A stretch of 64,000 nucleotides of DNA from Helopsaltes ochotensis (Eukaryota > Chordata > Aves > Passeriformes > Locustellidae), in NCBI GenBank assembly GCA_013400155.1, contig VXBM01000779.1:249852-313851 (forward strand), written 5' to 3'. The position numbers and the translations under genes are program-made. How positions within the stretch are numbered: the first letter of the stretch is position 1; every line of letters begins with the position of its first letter. Shown in pieces: positions 11,637 through 23,876 of this stretch. The notes under the pieces are model-generated. The model made no database searches, had not been told where the DNA came from, and saw only the letters and a list, made by a program, of their open reading frames with translations.

Positions 11637-14600
11637 ATAAGTGACATTTTCCATCCAGAACTGATCTCTCAAAATCCTTCACCAAGTGGCCACTGTCCTT
11701 CATTCCAATCTGCAAGTGACTGCCCAGTGTCCTGTTGTTATTTATCCTTTAAAAAAATCCAAGCTAGTTAAAGGAATGTGAAAATATCTAATTGCAAACT
11801 ACCTCCTTTCTCATCTGGGTTTCTGTGCCTGCCCCAGGTAGTCTCACTGGCAAAATCTCACGGCTGTGCGCAGAATTAAAGGACACATAAAACTCACAAA
11901 GCCATTTGCTGACAGCTAAAATCATAGACAGAAGGACCAGAGAGCTCTAAAATAAGTGTTTGACCTCAGTGGTAGCAACCCCCAAATTTCTGACGGTGTC
12001 AGCAGGTTGGGCTCCAACACAGACTTCCAGAGCTCTGAAAGGCTTTTCCCCTTTAAATCACATCAGCATTAGATTTAAAGCCTGAGCTGAAATCCACAGT
12101 AAGCAATGTGAGCTAGAGAAACCTGACTGACTCCAGCCTGCTCAGTGAGTCTTTCACATCCGTGCTACAAGGAAAAAAAGTTTGCTTCCCTGCTTTTATC
12201 CCATATTTGAACCCTGATTTTTTTTTTAATTCTCAGCTCTAAAATTCAGACCAAGCTTTTACGATTTTTGCTGCTGACCTTCAATTACACCTTTTCTTTT
12301 GCAGCCGTCAGGTTAAAGTGATTTATATTTCCTCAAGTGAAAGCATATTTCTGATGATTGGGATAATTGTCTCCCAGATAAGAGTCCATCATGTTTAAGA
12401 TATTTTGTCACCAGCAAGGTGCAATGGCAGCCAGAAGTCACACGAGGACTCATCTTTTGTGGGTTACCTTGGTGGACACCCAGAGAAAGATGCCCTGGTG
12501 GGCCCCCAGCTCCCACACAGAGCCAGCAGTACCAAAATTTCTGCCTCTGACCCGCTTCAATCCATAATCTTGCCATTACAAACATTATTGTCACAACAAT
12601 ATTACTTAGAATTAGCCTTACACTGACCTTTTTTTTTTTGCAAGACAAGCATGGCTGATGTCATTCCCAAGCCAGACAGCTTTCCTTTTATTTTCTCTTC
12701 CCCTCAACAGAATTTTATTTGGCAATTAAATAAATACCTGCATAATTTCACAGACTGAAGAATGTTGGCTTTTTTTTATTTTGCATTGTGTAATTACATT
12801 CACAGAGAGATTATTTTAATGCCCTATGTTTTCTACATAATTTCTCTCTTTTTTTCATATAAAAGGAAAATTTAATTTTACTTTGCAAATATAAATTAGA
12901 TCCAGTAAAATGCAATGAACTGTAAAATAGATGAAAGGGGTTTTTATATGGAAAATATTCTTTCTATGAAAATTAATTGGTCCTTACTTTAAATTTTTTT
13001 CACTGGCAAATATGTGTTCTCTATGTATAAAGTGTTATCTGGCAGTAAAATTTATTACCACCTGAACTATTCCTCCTCATATTTCAGGACACTGAATATC
13101 ATAAAGATTGTTCCCTTTTGCTGAGGTGAATGCTTGCTCAAAGCACAATCATTTCAATTTCAAAATGATGGAAGACAGTAAGTGGAAATGCATGAGAAGT
13201 TTCAAGAACTGTGGGGGGAAAAAAATCACCTTCTGAACTGTTGAATCCTAGCAGCCACATAATAACCTATTTGCTGATTTCAAAGGTGAATTTTCACAGG
13301 TAATGCCATGTGGGAGACAAATCTGATTTTCCAAGATACTGGGTGTATGAGAAGAAGGTCCCCAAGAGCTACATCCTTGTGTGGTACAAAGGGCTGTGAG
13401 CTGATTTCTTACCAGCTAAAGGATTTTTTTAAGCCTTGAAACTTCACCCCTTGAAGAACTTGCATTCTTCCACCTTAAACAAGGAATTTTCTTGATGAAT
13501 AATTGCTGGTTTGGGTTTTTTCTTCTCAAGTTTCAGAACATACCACTGGATTCACCAAAAATTGGTGTTTTCCAGCTCAGAAACCTTCCAGGTGGGAAGG
13601 GCAAAGCAGTGGAAAACTGCTCCATCTGTCCTGGTCATGATGCTTTAGAATTTTACCTTTTATATTTTTCATATATTTGTAATCCTGCAATTCTTTAGTG
13701 TATAACTCAAACTCCACACACAGTGTGAGCTGCTGCTGCTTTTCCATTTTGGTCAGACGCAACAGTTCCTCTCCAGGCCTGGGAATCAAGGACACCTCAC
13801 TGCCCCAGGGCCTGAGAAATGTGAACAAAACTGAGTTGGGGAGGGTGCAAACTTGGGGTAAAATGACTTCATTACCTGAAGCTGTAATTGGAAGATGAAC
13901 CCCCAATATGCAAATAGACCGAATTTATCAAAGTGTGAAAACCCGTGACCCATCATCCATTTTTGGGTGTAGCCCCTAGTGGGGTGAGCTTTGTCTGCCC
14001 TGATTGTACCTGAAGGCCTCTCCATAAATATAACTGCTTTTTAGTCCCTTAATTTTTTCTGGTCTCTGATTTTCTTTTTGAAAAGGCATCAGTCACTCCC
14101 CAGGTAAATGCCCACATCCCTCTGCCGACGCTTTTCCATGTGAGCCGCGCTTTCCTTCCTTGGTGTTCCTCTTGCTTCCTTAAACAAAGACAGGCAGTCT
14201 AGTTGGGCTCCATTACTCCCTATAATTGCAGAACGTGTGGAGTCCAACGGGGAAACCAGCACAGGGCTGTAAAAATGGTGCTGTGGTAGCAGGAACTACG
14301 GGAGGAATAAATCCGCTTTGGAGTGGGAATCCCCTCCGGGACAGCTCCCAACGCTGCAGTCATTTTTTCTCTCCCTCCACAGCTGTGCTGTAGCCTGGCT
14401 GCAGCTTATGTATCATCTTGGAGAGCAGTGAGATGTGAAGAAATGAAGTTCCTTCTGCTGCTTTTCTTTAAGGCACTTGCTGTTGGTACAGCGAGGGTTG
14501 GTTTATAATTATGGCACGAAGGGCAGAAGAGAAGGGAGGCGGCTCTGTCACAGATCTGGCCTTCCATCTGAAGACGGAGAAGAATTTCTCGGGAATAGCT

Positions 14601-16620
14601 TAGCTTCTTAAGACAGAAAGCTGCCTTTAAAGGACAAACATTCTGATTATACATCAGCTCGGCAACCACTTCAAAATTGCTACAAGAAGCCAGAAGTACA
14701 GGTTGGTAATCCACAGGACCTGGCAAACTTTGAAGAGATTTGAGGATGAGGCTGACTGAGATTCATAGATAAACCCATCCTGGTGACAAAACTCTTTCAT
14801 TATGCTCAATAAAAAGATTGCTGTGGCACACAGATCATAGAAATGTAAAGTATTTTCATGGAAGAAAGGCCTAGGCTGAAGCTGGTATGAGTCATCTTTG
14901 GGGAATTTGAATTAACTGAGCATCCTACACTGGAGAGAGTGGATTTCTGTTCTCTGCTAAGTTGTTGTCACATGATGACCCTTTTGTGATATTTTTGTGG
15001 TGATTTCCTTTTTCCTGAGAACTCGGGTCAATGTCAAAATGATCCCAGAAGATACAAAGCAAAAATCAAGTAAGCATGTGCTGTATGTTTCTGGAAAACG
15101 AGTATCACCATCTTTGTTTGCATCATCTTTGATTAGTAACCTTTCCAAATAATCACTGCAAGGGTAATTATCGATAATTGGAATTATCCCGGTGTCAAGC
15201 AGTTGCCACCCTTGTGACAAATAAGTGCCATTTTTAATGGACTGAGCAGTGGAAAATACAAACATTTCATTGATGAGCAATACATGTTTTTGTTGTTTTG
15301 GGTACATCTGTCTCCTCAGCCTCTCCTTTTTGTGTCCCACCTTCATCTTTCTCCTGGAGGCCTTAAGCCTTTCCACAGCTTTTCCACAGACCATAGTAGC
15401 TAAAGAAACCAAGAAAAAATCTCTGCTTTTTCCAACAGAGATTCCTTGGCTGTGGATATTTTTTTCAAAGGGTAGACAGAAAAATCAAATCCCGGTTCAG
15501 CAAAGGGGAGCGACTGCTGCAGTGGGCTCTTTTATCAGCAAATATCTCATGAGCAACACCCAAGTAAGATGAGGACAGAGGAGAGCCTTCTGCCTTTTCT
15601 GTGCTCTCCTGTGCCAGAACTGTGAGCTCAGATCACTCCTCCGTGTGGAAATTTGGATTTGTCCTTCGCAGACCTGGCCCCAGGTGTTCATCTGCACAGT
15701 GCTGTCGAGACCTGGGGGATTTGAACCGATCCGGAAGCAAACACTGAGGGTTCTCCAGCAGAAACCAGAGTATTTTGGAAAATCATATTGGGAGAAGTTG
15801 TGAGCTTCTGCAGAAGATTCTTTATGTACACTTTATAATAATCCCTGTGTATTTTTTGCCATGTCAAGCTCCATGTCTGGGTACAATTTCTTCACCACCT
15901 ATGCTGATTTCAAGCTACGTCTACATGACATGCTTGTACTGGAGTTTTTAAATACATTATTTAATTGGCATTTGTAGCTAATGATGTACTGAGCCCACTG
16001 CAATATTTGATGTTTGTTTCAGACCCTTCCTCTGCAATAAATTCTTTGAAAAAGAACCACACAGGAAATACATGTAGATGCAGGAGAAATATTTCTAAGG
16101 AGGTTTGCATTAGCTTATTCATCATTTTCATCATCAAAACCAGGTTTTGTGCCCCTCCGAAAAACCAGGGCTTTTCCTAGTGATTAACAAGGTCTATTCT
16201 GGTTTTTCCCACGCAGCATAAACAGCATTTAAACAACACCTGATCCATTGTGTGAATTAGAAGTTTCCCCAAAGCCTGATTTCATTCGCATTGATAATTT
16301 GGTTAAACAATAATTTCCAGAAACTACAACCTTTTAAATAAAGATCTTCACTGCCGGCAGAAATCTCATCCTGCTCTCTGTTCGTGCCTTTAGTACGCTT
16401 TCTAAAGGTTCTCTGCACTTTGTTGCTTAATTATGCATCGTGTTCAGCATTTTACAACGACACGACGAGGTGGTTGTGAGCAGCAGCTGCTCCGGGAGGC
16501 GAGGAGGAACCTCGGTTATCTGATAGCTCCCTGGATTCGCTTTTCCACCCCAGAAATAAGAAACACCTTTGATTACTCCTTGTAAAGATACAGAGGGAAG
16601 TCTCTCCAGATGTCCCGTGG
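11637..16620. other. Unique non-coding sequence, partly AT-rich
   Basis: No gene is recognised. The part 12,660-13,150 is strongly AT-rich with many ATAAAT/TTAATT words and may be a conserved element or simply AT-rich intron. A 14-bp perfect palindrome lies at 15,166-15,179. Open frames of up to about 150 codons (14,957-15,412, minus) show no domain, no signal peptide with a downstream protein, and no flanking splice pattern I can defend. Confidence 0.5.
15166..15179. repeat. Perfect 14-bp palindrome
   Basis: AATTATCGATAATT equals its own reverse complement. It contains two inverted TAAT/ATTA homeodomain-type cores around a central ATCGAT. Confidence 0.85.
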
Positions 16621-17520
16621 CTGTCACTCATAGCAACTGGTTAAAGCCCTGGGCAATTTGTATTGTTACCTTGTTTTGAATGGAGATGCGTAATGTGTTT
16701 ATAATGGCGGCAGAAACTCCAGCCCACGTTCTGCCCATCAGCTGTGTTTGTGGCCACATCCAGCACTGATGTTGCATTGCACACGTGTGTTTTAGCCCAG
16801 CCAGGCTCCCTTGATGTGGGAAATAATCAGAAAAAAGCAGCCAGGGCCTCCTTCTTCCCTGGGGTTTGGAGAGGATGACGGTGCAGGTTTGCAGGAACGT
16901 CGCGATGACCCCGACAGGGCCAAGTGCTCTGATGGGACTGGGGAAAGTGTTGGGTGATGGAACCATGGGCTTGAGACTCTGCAGCAGCTCTGGGGAGAGC
17001 TGTGGCCTCAGCAAACCAGCCTTCACCCGGTGATGGCCGTACCTGGGGATGGCAGGGGACAAGAACGTCCCCAGCAGCAGCACAGGGCGGCCGTGTGACA
17101 GACCCTTCATCCCATGCTGGACCCTCCAGCTGTCCCCTGCTGCACAGACCCCTCAGAGGGGAGCTCCTCTCCGTCACCCAGCCCCAGGAAAAGCTGAGAG
17201 AGCTCACAATGGCATCACTACACACGCACAGGCAGGACTGCTCACAGGTAGGGGAAATGGAGGGTCACCTTCATCCTGCGCTGCAGGAGGGCAAAGAGTG
17301 GTGCACAAATCCCCAAGGATAGGGGAGAAATCTTCAAATGGGGCAAGCTTTGGTCCCGGGGCAGATCATGCTTAGTTGGAACTGCAGGTAAGACATAGCT
17401 GAGGGTTCTGCCAGCTGCCCATCCCCGTGCTTTATTCCAGTGCTTCCCTCTGCGCTCGCAGCCCTTTCCACCCTGTGTGCCTACATGAGCCATTCCTACT
17501 TACAGAAGGTAAGACAAATG
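16621..17520. other. GC-richer non-coding block
   Basis: This stretch is richer in G and C than its neighbours and so has longer chance open frames on both strands (for example about 160 codons on minus, 16,628-17,110, overlapping other frames). The translations are low in recognisable motifs and mutually exclusive. I cannot rule out a small exon but see no support for one. Confidence 0.45.
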
Positions 17521-19579
17521 ACCAAAACTAAACTTGCCCGGAGGCAGATATGGTTTTTCTCACATTAATTAAAGAAATTAGGAGATGATGAAGGCATAGC
17601 CACAGGAAATATTTCAGTTTTTATGTCATGGGTTGATAAATTTTGATTTAGAGGAAAGATTTTTAAATCCCTCATTGACAGCTTTCAGCGCAGTGCTTTC
17701 CAAAAGTAACCAGCAAGCACAACACCGACTGCTCCCTGGAATAAATTGCCAGTAGTAATAAAGCTGAGGCTCTTTATTATGCTGGAACTCGCTGTTCTCT
17801 TCTCCCTGGGTTTTCAAGGTTTGCTTGGTTGAGAAGGCTGAAATTGGAAACCTCAACTCGTCAAAACCTCCAGTTCAGGAGATGTCAGCCGCATCCTTCA
17901 ATAATACAGTGAAAGCATTCCTGTTGTTCTCCCACGTAGGCAAATGTCATTTTTCTCAAACTTTTCTGATGTCTCCGATACCTATTTTTCACAATTTATG
18001 AGTTTCAAGCCCATTTACATTCCCATTGAATATCAATAGTTGTCCAGAAATACTAAAAGGTAATGAGAAAAGCTGAAGGGCACCCATACATGGAAGAAAC
18101 AGGAGGCTGAATGTCTTTAATTTTTCCCTTTCCTGTATTATTGACTAATTTCCAAATTGTGAATGTTTCAAATAGTTTTAAACACACATTTGAAAGACGA
18201 GTCTTCACTTTATTGACGGATCTCATTCCCAAAAGATAAAACTATGGGGTTTTGTCAGTTTTTGCAAAGACAGAAGCCTTTTATTAGATCATAAATTATT
18301 GGGAGGACAGAGTTGATAGACTTCTTTAGGCTGATAATGTACTTTGAAAGAAAAGGCACTTTTACACTTCTGCAAAGTCGTATTTAAAATATTTATATAC
18401 CTATCAACGGAGACACTGAGGTAATTCACCTTTGGGTCACTGGTTCAAAACCAAACCAGCTCTTTTACATCCCAAATGTGTTGCCTTCTGACAGCTGTAG
18501 AGTGGCCTAGATTTCTTTTTATTATGATCCCATTAAGCTTGTTCCTTGCATCCTGGAGTCCTCTGGTATAAAATTTGGCAACATCCAGAAGAGAGGTCCA
18601 GGAATGGAGGTAAAAAGAAAAAGGTTGAAGCTTTTGTCTTAGCAAATTTTCAGTGAGGTGGGTGAGATGTCACAGGACCAAGGAGTATCTTCCCTACTGG
18701 AACTAGTACAATGCAGACTGTTAGGAAATGCACTGTACAGAGCTCATAAACTGCCCAGTCTGCTGTACACAGAATGCCTGCAGTCTCATAAAATGTTATT
18801 CTTTTGCTTTATCTTGTTAGTATCATGTGAAGCTTCATTAAGCCGCCAGATGAATCATATAGTAATTGGATGTAATGAATTTAATTATGTAATTTCTTTT
18901 TTCATAATGAAACAAAGTCATATTTTACAAACAGGCAAAGTATTGTTTGGAGTTACAGCTTTAAGCTGGAGTTTGGCAAGGAAAGCACAGCTGAGGACTG
19001 ACAGATCTTGTTTTTCTTTTCCCCCCTCTGTTTTTATCTGTCCTTCACCGCTTGGATTTATCTGGTCAGGGACCACAGCTACACACGTGCTCTAAACAGA
19101 GGGAATTTCATGTTCACAGCCTGTGGGTGCTGGTGGAGGGTGAAGCCCAGCACATCATCCTCAGCTGACGTGGTGGAGCCAATAACTGAGAGCGTCTCAT
19201 GCCTGGAGAAAGCAGAGTGGGGATGGCCAAGCAACACCACCAGAGCCACCCTAATGAGCCCTCCTCAGGGCCCAGCACCTTCTCTGCACTGCTGGCCAGA
19301 AATGGGTGGGGATTTTTTGGGTCTGATCTCAAAATCCTGCAGGGGATAAGAAATCCACCCCTCTGTGTCAGGGTCACCCCCCTGCAGTACCTGCTGTCAG
19401 AGCAGGTCAGTAGCATCCCAGAACTGAACTTCCACATCACCCCTAAGGGAGGTCCTTTCCCAGGAGCCCGATCCAGCTGCTCTCCGGTGCCACCGATCCC
19501 TCCGCGAGATGGAGGGGCCCCGAGTCTCCCAGAGACAGCTCAACATTTCAAAAGGCGAGGTATTAATGTCAGCCCTTCC
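17521..19579. other. Unique non-coding sequence with an enhancer-like core
   Basis: No gene is recognised. The part 18,780-18,990 is rich in AATTA, TAATTGG and ATTATGTAAT-type words over about 200 bp and reads like a conserved element. The stretch 19,100-19,560 is GC-richer and plain. Confidence 0.45.
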
Positions 19580-20920
19580 CTCCCTAACTCCCATTAATGA
19601 CTTTCTGATGACCCCTGCTTATAATATCCTCCACCCTCCTCACTACTTGCCCATTGAGGATGTTCCAAGGAAATGAAACCTAATGATAAAACAGTACTTG
19701 AAATATCAACATCCCTGGCCTAATTAGAGCCGGGCCAATGGTCCCTAATTGCATAACTGAAATGCACCCAGTTGAGTTCTTTCTATTGTAACTTGACTAC
19801 ACGGCTCGGCCCTGATTAATAGAGCCAGCGCTGCAAACTAAAATGCAGTTAATTTATTGTAAGTTTTATTAGGCATATAAAAGGAGACCAGGAATTACTA
19901 GCCTTTCGTTGCTAGAGATACATTTCATCTATGACTCAGACCAGATTCTTCACAGATTAAGCTTGTTAATTTTACTTATTGCCAACATTCTTCACCACAT
20001 TGCTGGAGCGAGAGCCACGGGCTCTTGTCTAGAGCGGGCGGTATGAAAGGAGCCGGGGGCCTCGGACAACAGCAACATTAACTACTTTGTCCTTTTAATT
20101 CATCTAATTACATGCAAGAAAAAAAGAAACAGACCATTTGCAGGCTGCCTTTAGTTGCCTTTCTGCAGTGATGCTGAGCCAGTGCTTTTGTAGGCTTTTT
20201 GTTGTCTTATTAGCGAGCTTTTGTTCAGAGAGATGGTTAAAGCCATTTTCAGCAGCTAGCGAGATGAAACAGTTTCAATAAGGACACAATGTACTTGTTT
20301 AAATTACCTTTCAAAATGCTTGAAACCATTAAGGGGGAGGTGCTACAAATAAAAGTTGGATTTTTTTTTTTTTTTTGTTATAATGTTTTACCCTAATAAT
20401 AGCTTTTATTTTATTATAATCCATTAGTTGACAATATTATTCTATAGATTATTAGGCTGCAATTTTGTTATTTCAGGACACTTTCAGCACTCACTCACGG
20501 AGCTGGAAACCACAAATCTCCGTATAATATGCTTTCAATTTTGTTAAAATATGTATTTAACCGGTTTGGCTGTGAAACATCCTGGTGGAAAATGTGTTTT
20601 TAATTCTATCCTGATTAGCATAACAGTTGACAGGGCTGAGTAGCGACGTGATGGTGTCTTATTTTCCACTCTTCCTACTGTTACCTTCTCCCCGTCAGAT
20701 TTTATTTATGATTTTCACTTCTCCAGAGCTAACAAGTCCAAGTGCACTCCGCAACTTCCACTAAAGGGAATTTATCCCTTGTTGAATGAACATCACAGTT
20801 AGAAAATCTAATTAAAAAGAGCTGATGTTCCTGGTTTGCTGGCAGGCTAATAGCAGTGTGAGGCTTTTGAAAAATTTAGTGCCTACAGGTAAAATAAAAG
20901 TGTATTTAGCATTCAGTGGT
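19580..20920. promoter_or_regulatory. Candidate conserved non-coding element cluster
   Basis: Over about 1.3 kb the sequence has low repeat content, many intact CpGs in an AT-rich background, and closely packed homeodomain-type cores: TAATTA at 19,721-19,726, TAATTG at 19,746-19,751, ATTAAT at 19,815-19,820, plus others to about 20,450. A CCAAT pentamer is at 19,735-19,739. A consensus TATA box (TATAAAAGG) lies at 19,876-19,884 and could mark a non-coding transcript start or be coincidental. A GC-rich part at 20,005-20,065 contains a small AGAGCC/GGCTCT stem. This texture is typical of vertebrate developmental enhancers. No alignment was available, so the call is inference. Confidence 0.4.
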
Positions 20921-21410
20921 CACAAACAGAAGGTGATTCAGAACTGTAGCAGAGAAAGGGAAATAAGGGAGGCAAGAACTCTTGGTTAATGGGAAGAAAA
21001 TACATTCTCCTGTTTCACACCTTCAGTTTGCCTACCTGAAATTGTGCTGGTGTCAGGGTTGTGGCACAGAGCCAAGCTCCCTGCAAGACGTGGCTAAAAT
21101 TTGCAATGAAACTATCAATAAAAACTTAAAATCACCTTTCAATCTGCATTTTTGTCATTCCTGGAAGCGAGCTTAGTGCTGCGGAAAGATTTTCTGTGCC
21201 ATGTGCACAGCTGAGCAACAGCCAGGCCAGGACAGAGCAGCAAGGACTGGCTCTGTGGTGGCACCTCAACTGGGTGAACTGGGAATTTGTACACACACGC
21301 TGCATTTACACTGAGTTGGGTTCATCTCAGCCTGTGCCATGGAAGTCTTTTCACACTGCTCCAAACCCTTCTGCTGGTTTTGGGGCGAATCATGGAGACC
21401 TTAAATGACC
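20921..21410. other. Unique non-coding sequence
   Basis: No gene, repeat or clear regulatory signature was recognised between the enhancer-like block and the next CR1. Confidence 0.45.
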
Positions 21411-21658
21411 TTAATGTGAAGAAGGGCAGGGATGGATGGGATTTTGGGCAGGAATTGTTCCCTGTGAGGGTGGGCAGGCCCTGGCACAGGGTGCCCAGAG
21501 CAGCTGTGGCTGCCCCTGGATCCCTGGCAGTGCCCAAGGCCAGGTTGGACAGGGATTGGAGCAGCCTGGGACAGTGGGACGTGTCCCTGCAATGGCAGGG
21601 GTGGCACGGGATGGGATTTAAGGTCCCTTCCAACCTAAACCCTTCCATGATTTCATGA
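21411..21658 (+). mobile_element. CR1 LINE 3' fragment
   Basis: Sense-orientation CR1 tail: GGGCAGGAATTGTTCCCTGT, the CTGGCACAGGGTGCCCAGAG block, the CTGCCCCTGGATCCCTGG block, then TTTAAGGTCCCTTCCAACC and a degenerate ATGATTTCATGA end. It is 5' truncated. The DNA just 3' of it (to about 21,797) is shared, inverted, with the flank of the CR1 at 26,952-27,126. Confidence 0.92.
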
Positions 21659-21797
21659 ACAGCAACCACAGCAACCATGCAAAGGTGTTGCCTGCATTTT
21701 AAATACTGCTGGCTACTTCTTACCCACCAATCTATTATTTTTAGCTTGAAGTTTGCCATCTTTTACTCATTGAAATAAAACTGGAATTCAGAACACA
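21659..21797 (+). repeat. CR1 3'-flank segment, copy 1 of an inverted pair
   Basis: The reverse complement of this stretch aligns with 26,829-26,951. Shared blocks include GGCAAACTTCAAGCTAAAAA, ATTGGTGGGTAAGAA, ATTTAAAAT and TTCTGAATTCCAGTTTTATT. This copy has a local TGGTTGCTG duplication and lacks about 9 bp present in the other. It is not part of the usual CR1 consensus end as I know it. Confidence 0.8.
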
Positions 21798-21879
21798 GCA
21801 TTTCCAGTGTCAGCTGTGGTATTACTGCAGCATTTGGCAGGCACCTTTCCCCATGAAACAATCAGGAACATTATGGGGG

Positions 21880-21969
21880 TGGATTAGTGGGAATGGTGGT
21901 ATTTCATTGAAGGGTGGACTTGATAATCTTGGATAGTCTTTTCCAACCTTAATAATCCCATGATTTTGA
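21880..21969 (+). mobile_element. CR1-type 3' end of a second subfamily
   Basis: It contains GGGTGGACTTGATAATCTT followed by GTCTTTTCCAACCTTAATAA and a degenerate ATGATTTTGA end. This is the other common avian CR1 tail form ('TTGATGATCTT...TCTTTTCCAACC'). Only about 90 bp remain and the 5' limit is uncertain. Confidence 0.65.
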
Positions 21970-23677
21970 CAAACCAGGTGCAGTCACACTCTGTGAGGGA
22001 AGGAAGTTCCAGCCCATCTTATTACTTGTTGTGGTGCTTCCCCCAGAGATCACCAGTACCCTAACACACCATTTGGGATCTAGAGACAATGATTAAGGGA
22101 TTGTAAGAAGCATTGCCTGTACCACCAGAAAACTGAGGTTTCCATCTGGGAAAAAATGCGAATATTTGATTAAAGTTGAACAAACAAAGGGGGAAAAACC
22201 AGCCTTGCCTTTCAGCAGGCACAAGGATGGATCAGGGCCTCAGCTCATGCACGTTCTGTGCGTTTGCTGAGCTGACTGCTGACTTGGTGCATCCTGGATG
22301 TGATTACACTTCAACTTCCGCAGCAGCCATGAAATATTTTTAGATAAGGAATGGTCGGAAACCACATTTCCTTATTTTTCCTTATTACCGTTTGTTCTCC
22401 TCCATCCAAACTGGAGCAGGGTCGAGTATATTCATGTTCTGCCAATTAAAATCTTCAATCTTCCTGTGGATGTGCCTAGAGAAGGCAGTGAGTTTCTGCC
22501 GTGGTGTGTTGCATGATTTTGGATAAATTCATTTGCAGCAAGGCTCGGTGCGTTCTTCCAGTGTGTGATTTGTACACACTGGCTCCTAAGTACAAATATG
22601 AATCCACAGAAAAGCTATACCCAGTTAAATATCTAATTCCCTGGCTGAATAATCCAATTGGGGAATAATAAATTTAAAGCTATATTATATGCTTTATGGG
22701 TCTTCAGGAGAGTTTTTCTTTCCCTTGTCTTTTTCACTACTTCCAGGCAACCTAGAATATAATTCAGTGAGATTTACCAGAGAAAATGAACTCCTCCATA
22801 AAATTATCAACAAATCAGAAAGTCCTCATAACCTGCTATATCTTAAATTGCTGGTGTGATTTATAATATCTTGAGGAGAGACTATAATGTTCCTCACGAT
22901 CTCTTCCAGACAGATTTTTTTTTTTAATAAAAAATAATAAAGCTTAAAAGTATGCTGGGAATCATGAATATGCTAAATGCATGTGAGCAACTTACAGCAA
23001 CTACAGGAGACTAATAGCAATTTTTATTCTCCACAAAATGTAACTCATTTCTTTTTAATGGTAATATGTTTGCTCAGAGTACACCTCTTCAGGCAGACAG
23101 AGGAAAAACTATAGAGACCTCACACAAATAGCTCTTTTGATATTCTTCCTGATAAGGCCACCCTTTTAGAGAACAAAAATTAAGTTTGGCCGTGCATTGT
23201 AACATCCATGTGTTTGACCATTGAACGCAATGTGTGGCCATTAGAAATAAAAGAAAAATCAATAGGGTTTCATTAAAACAGCAGGCAATCAGGGCTACGG
23301 CACTAGCTTAATTACAGTTTCAGTAGCATTTGCTTTAATTGGAAAGAATAAAAGAAGTGAAGTGGAGTGAATGAAGAAATTAGCATATCTATCACTGTTG
23401 TCACATTGTACGGTGGCCTTAAAGCACTGTTTGCTCTTTAGTATCCCCGATGCTTTGTCAGGCCCTGAGAAAATATGGAAAGGCAATTAGCAAATAATCA
23501 GATTGCTAATCCTTTGCAGGATTCTAATTAAGGGACTTTATAAGGCCGGGAATGCAGTTTTTAATCTTCATTCTATACAGCAGATACAATTTGCATCGCT
23601 GGGGCTGGTGCGGCGCTGAGCTCACACGCACAGAACCAAGAAGAGAGGAAGGGGTTTGTGCTGTGTCCTTGATGTTC
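21970..23677. other. Non-coding sequence with AT-rich enhancer-like part
   Basis: No gene is recognised. From about 22,600 the sequence becomes AT-rich with sparse repeats. The strongest part (23,160-23,540) is listed separately. Confidence 0.45.
23160..23545. promoter_or_regulatory. Candidate conserved non-coding element
   Basis: The stretch holds several homeodomain-type cores in 400 bp (TTAATTACAG near 23,308, TTTAATTGG near 23,333, CAATTAG near 23,484, TAATTA at 23,525-23,530) and a GCCATT/GGCCA-rich part near 23,190-23,240, with no simple repeat or transposon. A regulatory role is inferred from composition and motif density only. Confidence 0.35.
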
Positions 23678-23876
23678 AGAGGCTGGGAGAGGTTTTCCAG
23701 AGGAGCTGTGGCTGCCCCTGGATCCCTGGAAGTGCCCAAGGCCAGGTTGGACGGGGTTTGGAGCAAGCTGGGGTAGTGGAAGGTGCCCATGGCAGGGACC
23801 CCACTGGATGGGCTTTAAGGTCCCTTCCAGCCCAAAGCATTCTGTGACTCTGGGATATGATCCTGTGGTTCTGTGC
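23678..23876 (+). mobile_element. CR1 LINE 3' fragment
   Basis: Sense CR1 tail with the CTGCCCCTGGATCCCTGG block, GGCCAGGTTGGACGGG, and TTTAAGGTCCCTTCCAGCCC, followed by several degenerate terminal units (ATTCTGTG, ACTCTGGG, ATATGATC, TGGTTCTGTG). This is the best preserved terminal octamer array in the window. Confidence 0.92.

Noticed and set aside
14957..15412. 151-codon open frame on minus
   Set aside because: No domain or coding signature was recognised, and no flanking exon or promoter structure supports it.
16628..17110. 160-codon open frame on minus, with overlapping frames on both strands
   Set aside because: Several mutually exclusive frames are open in the same GC-rich block, and none has a recognisable family motif.
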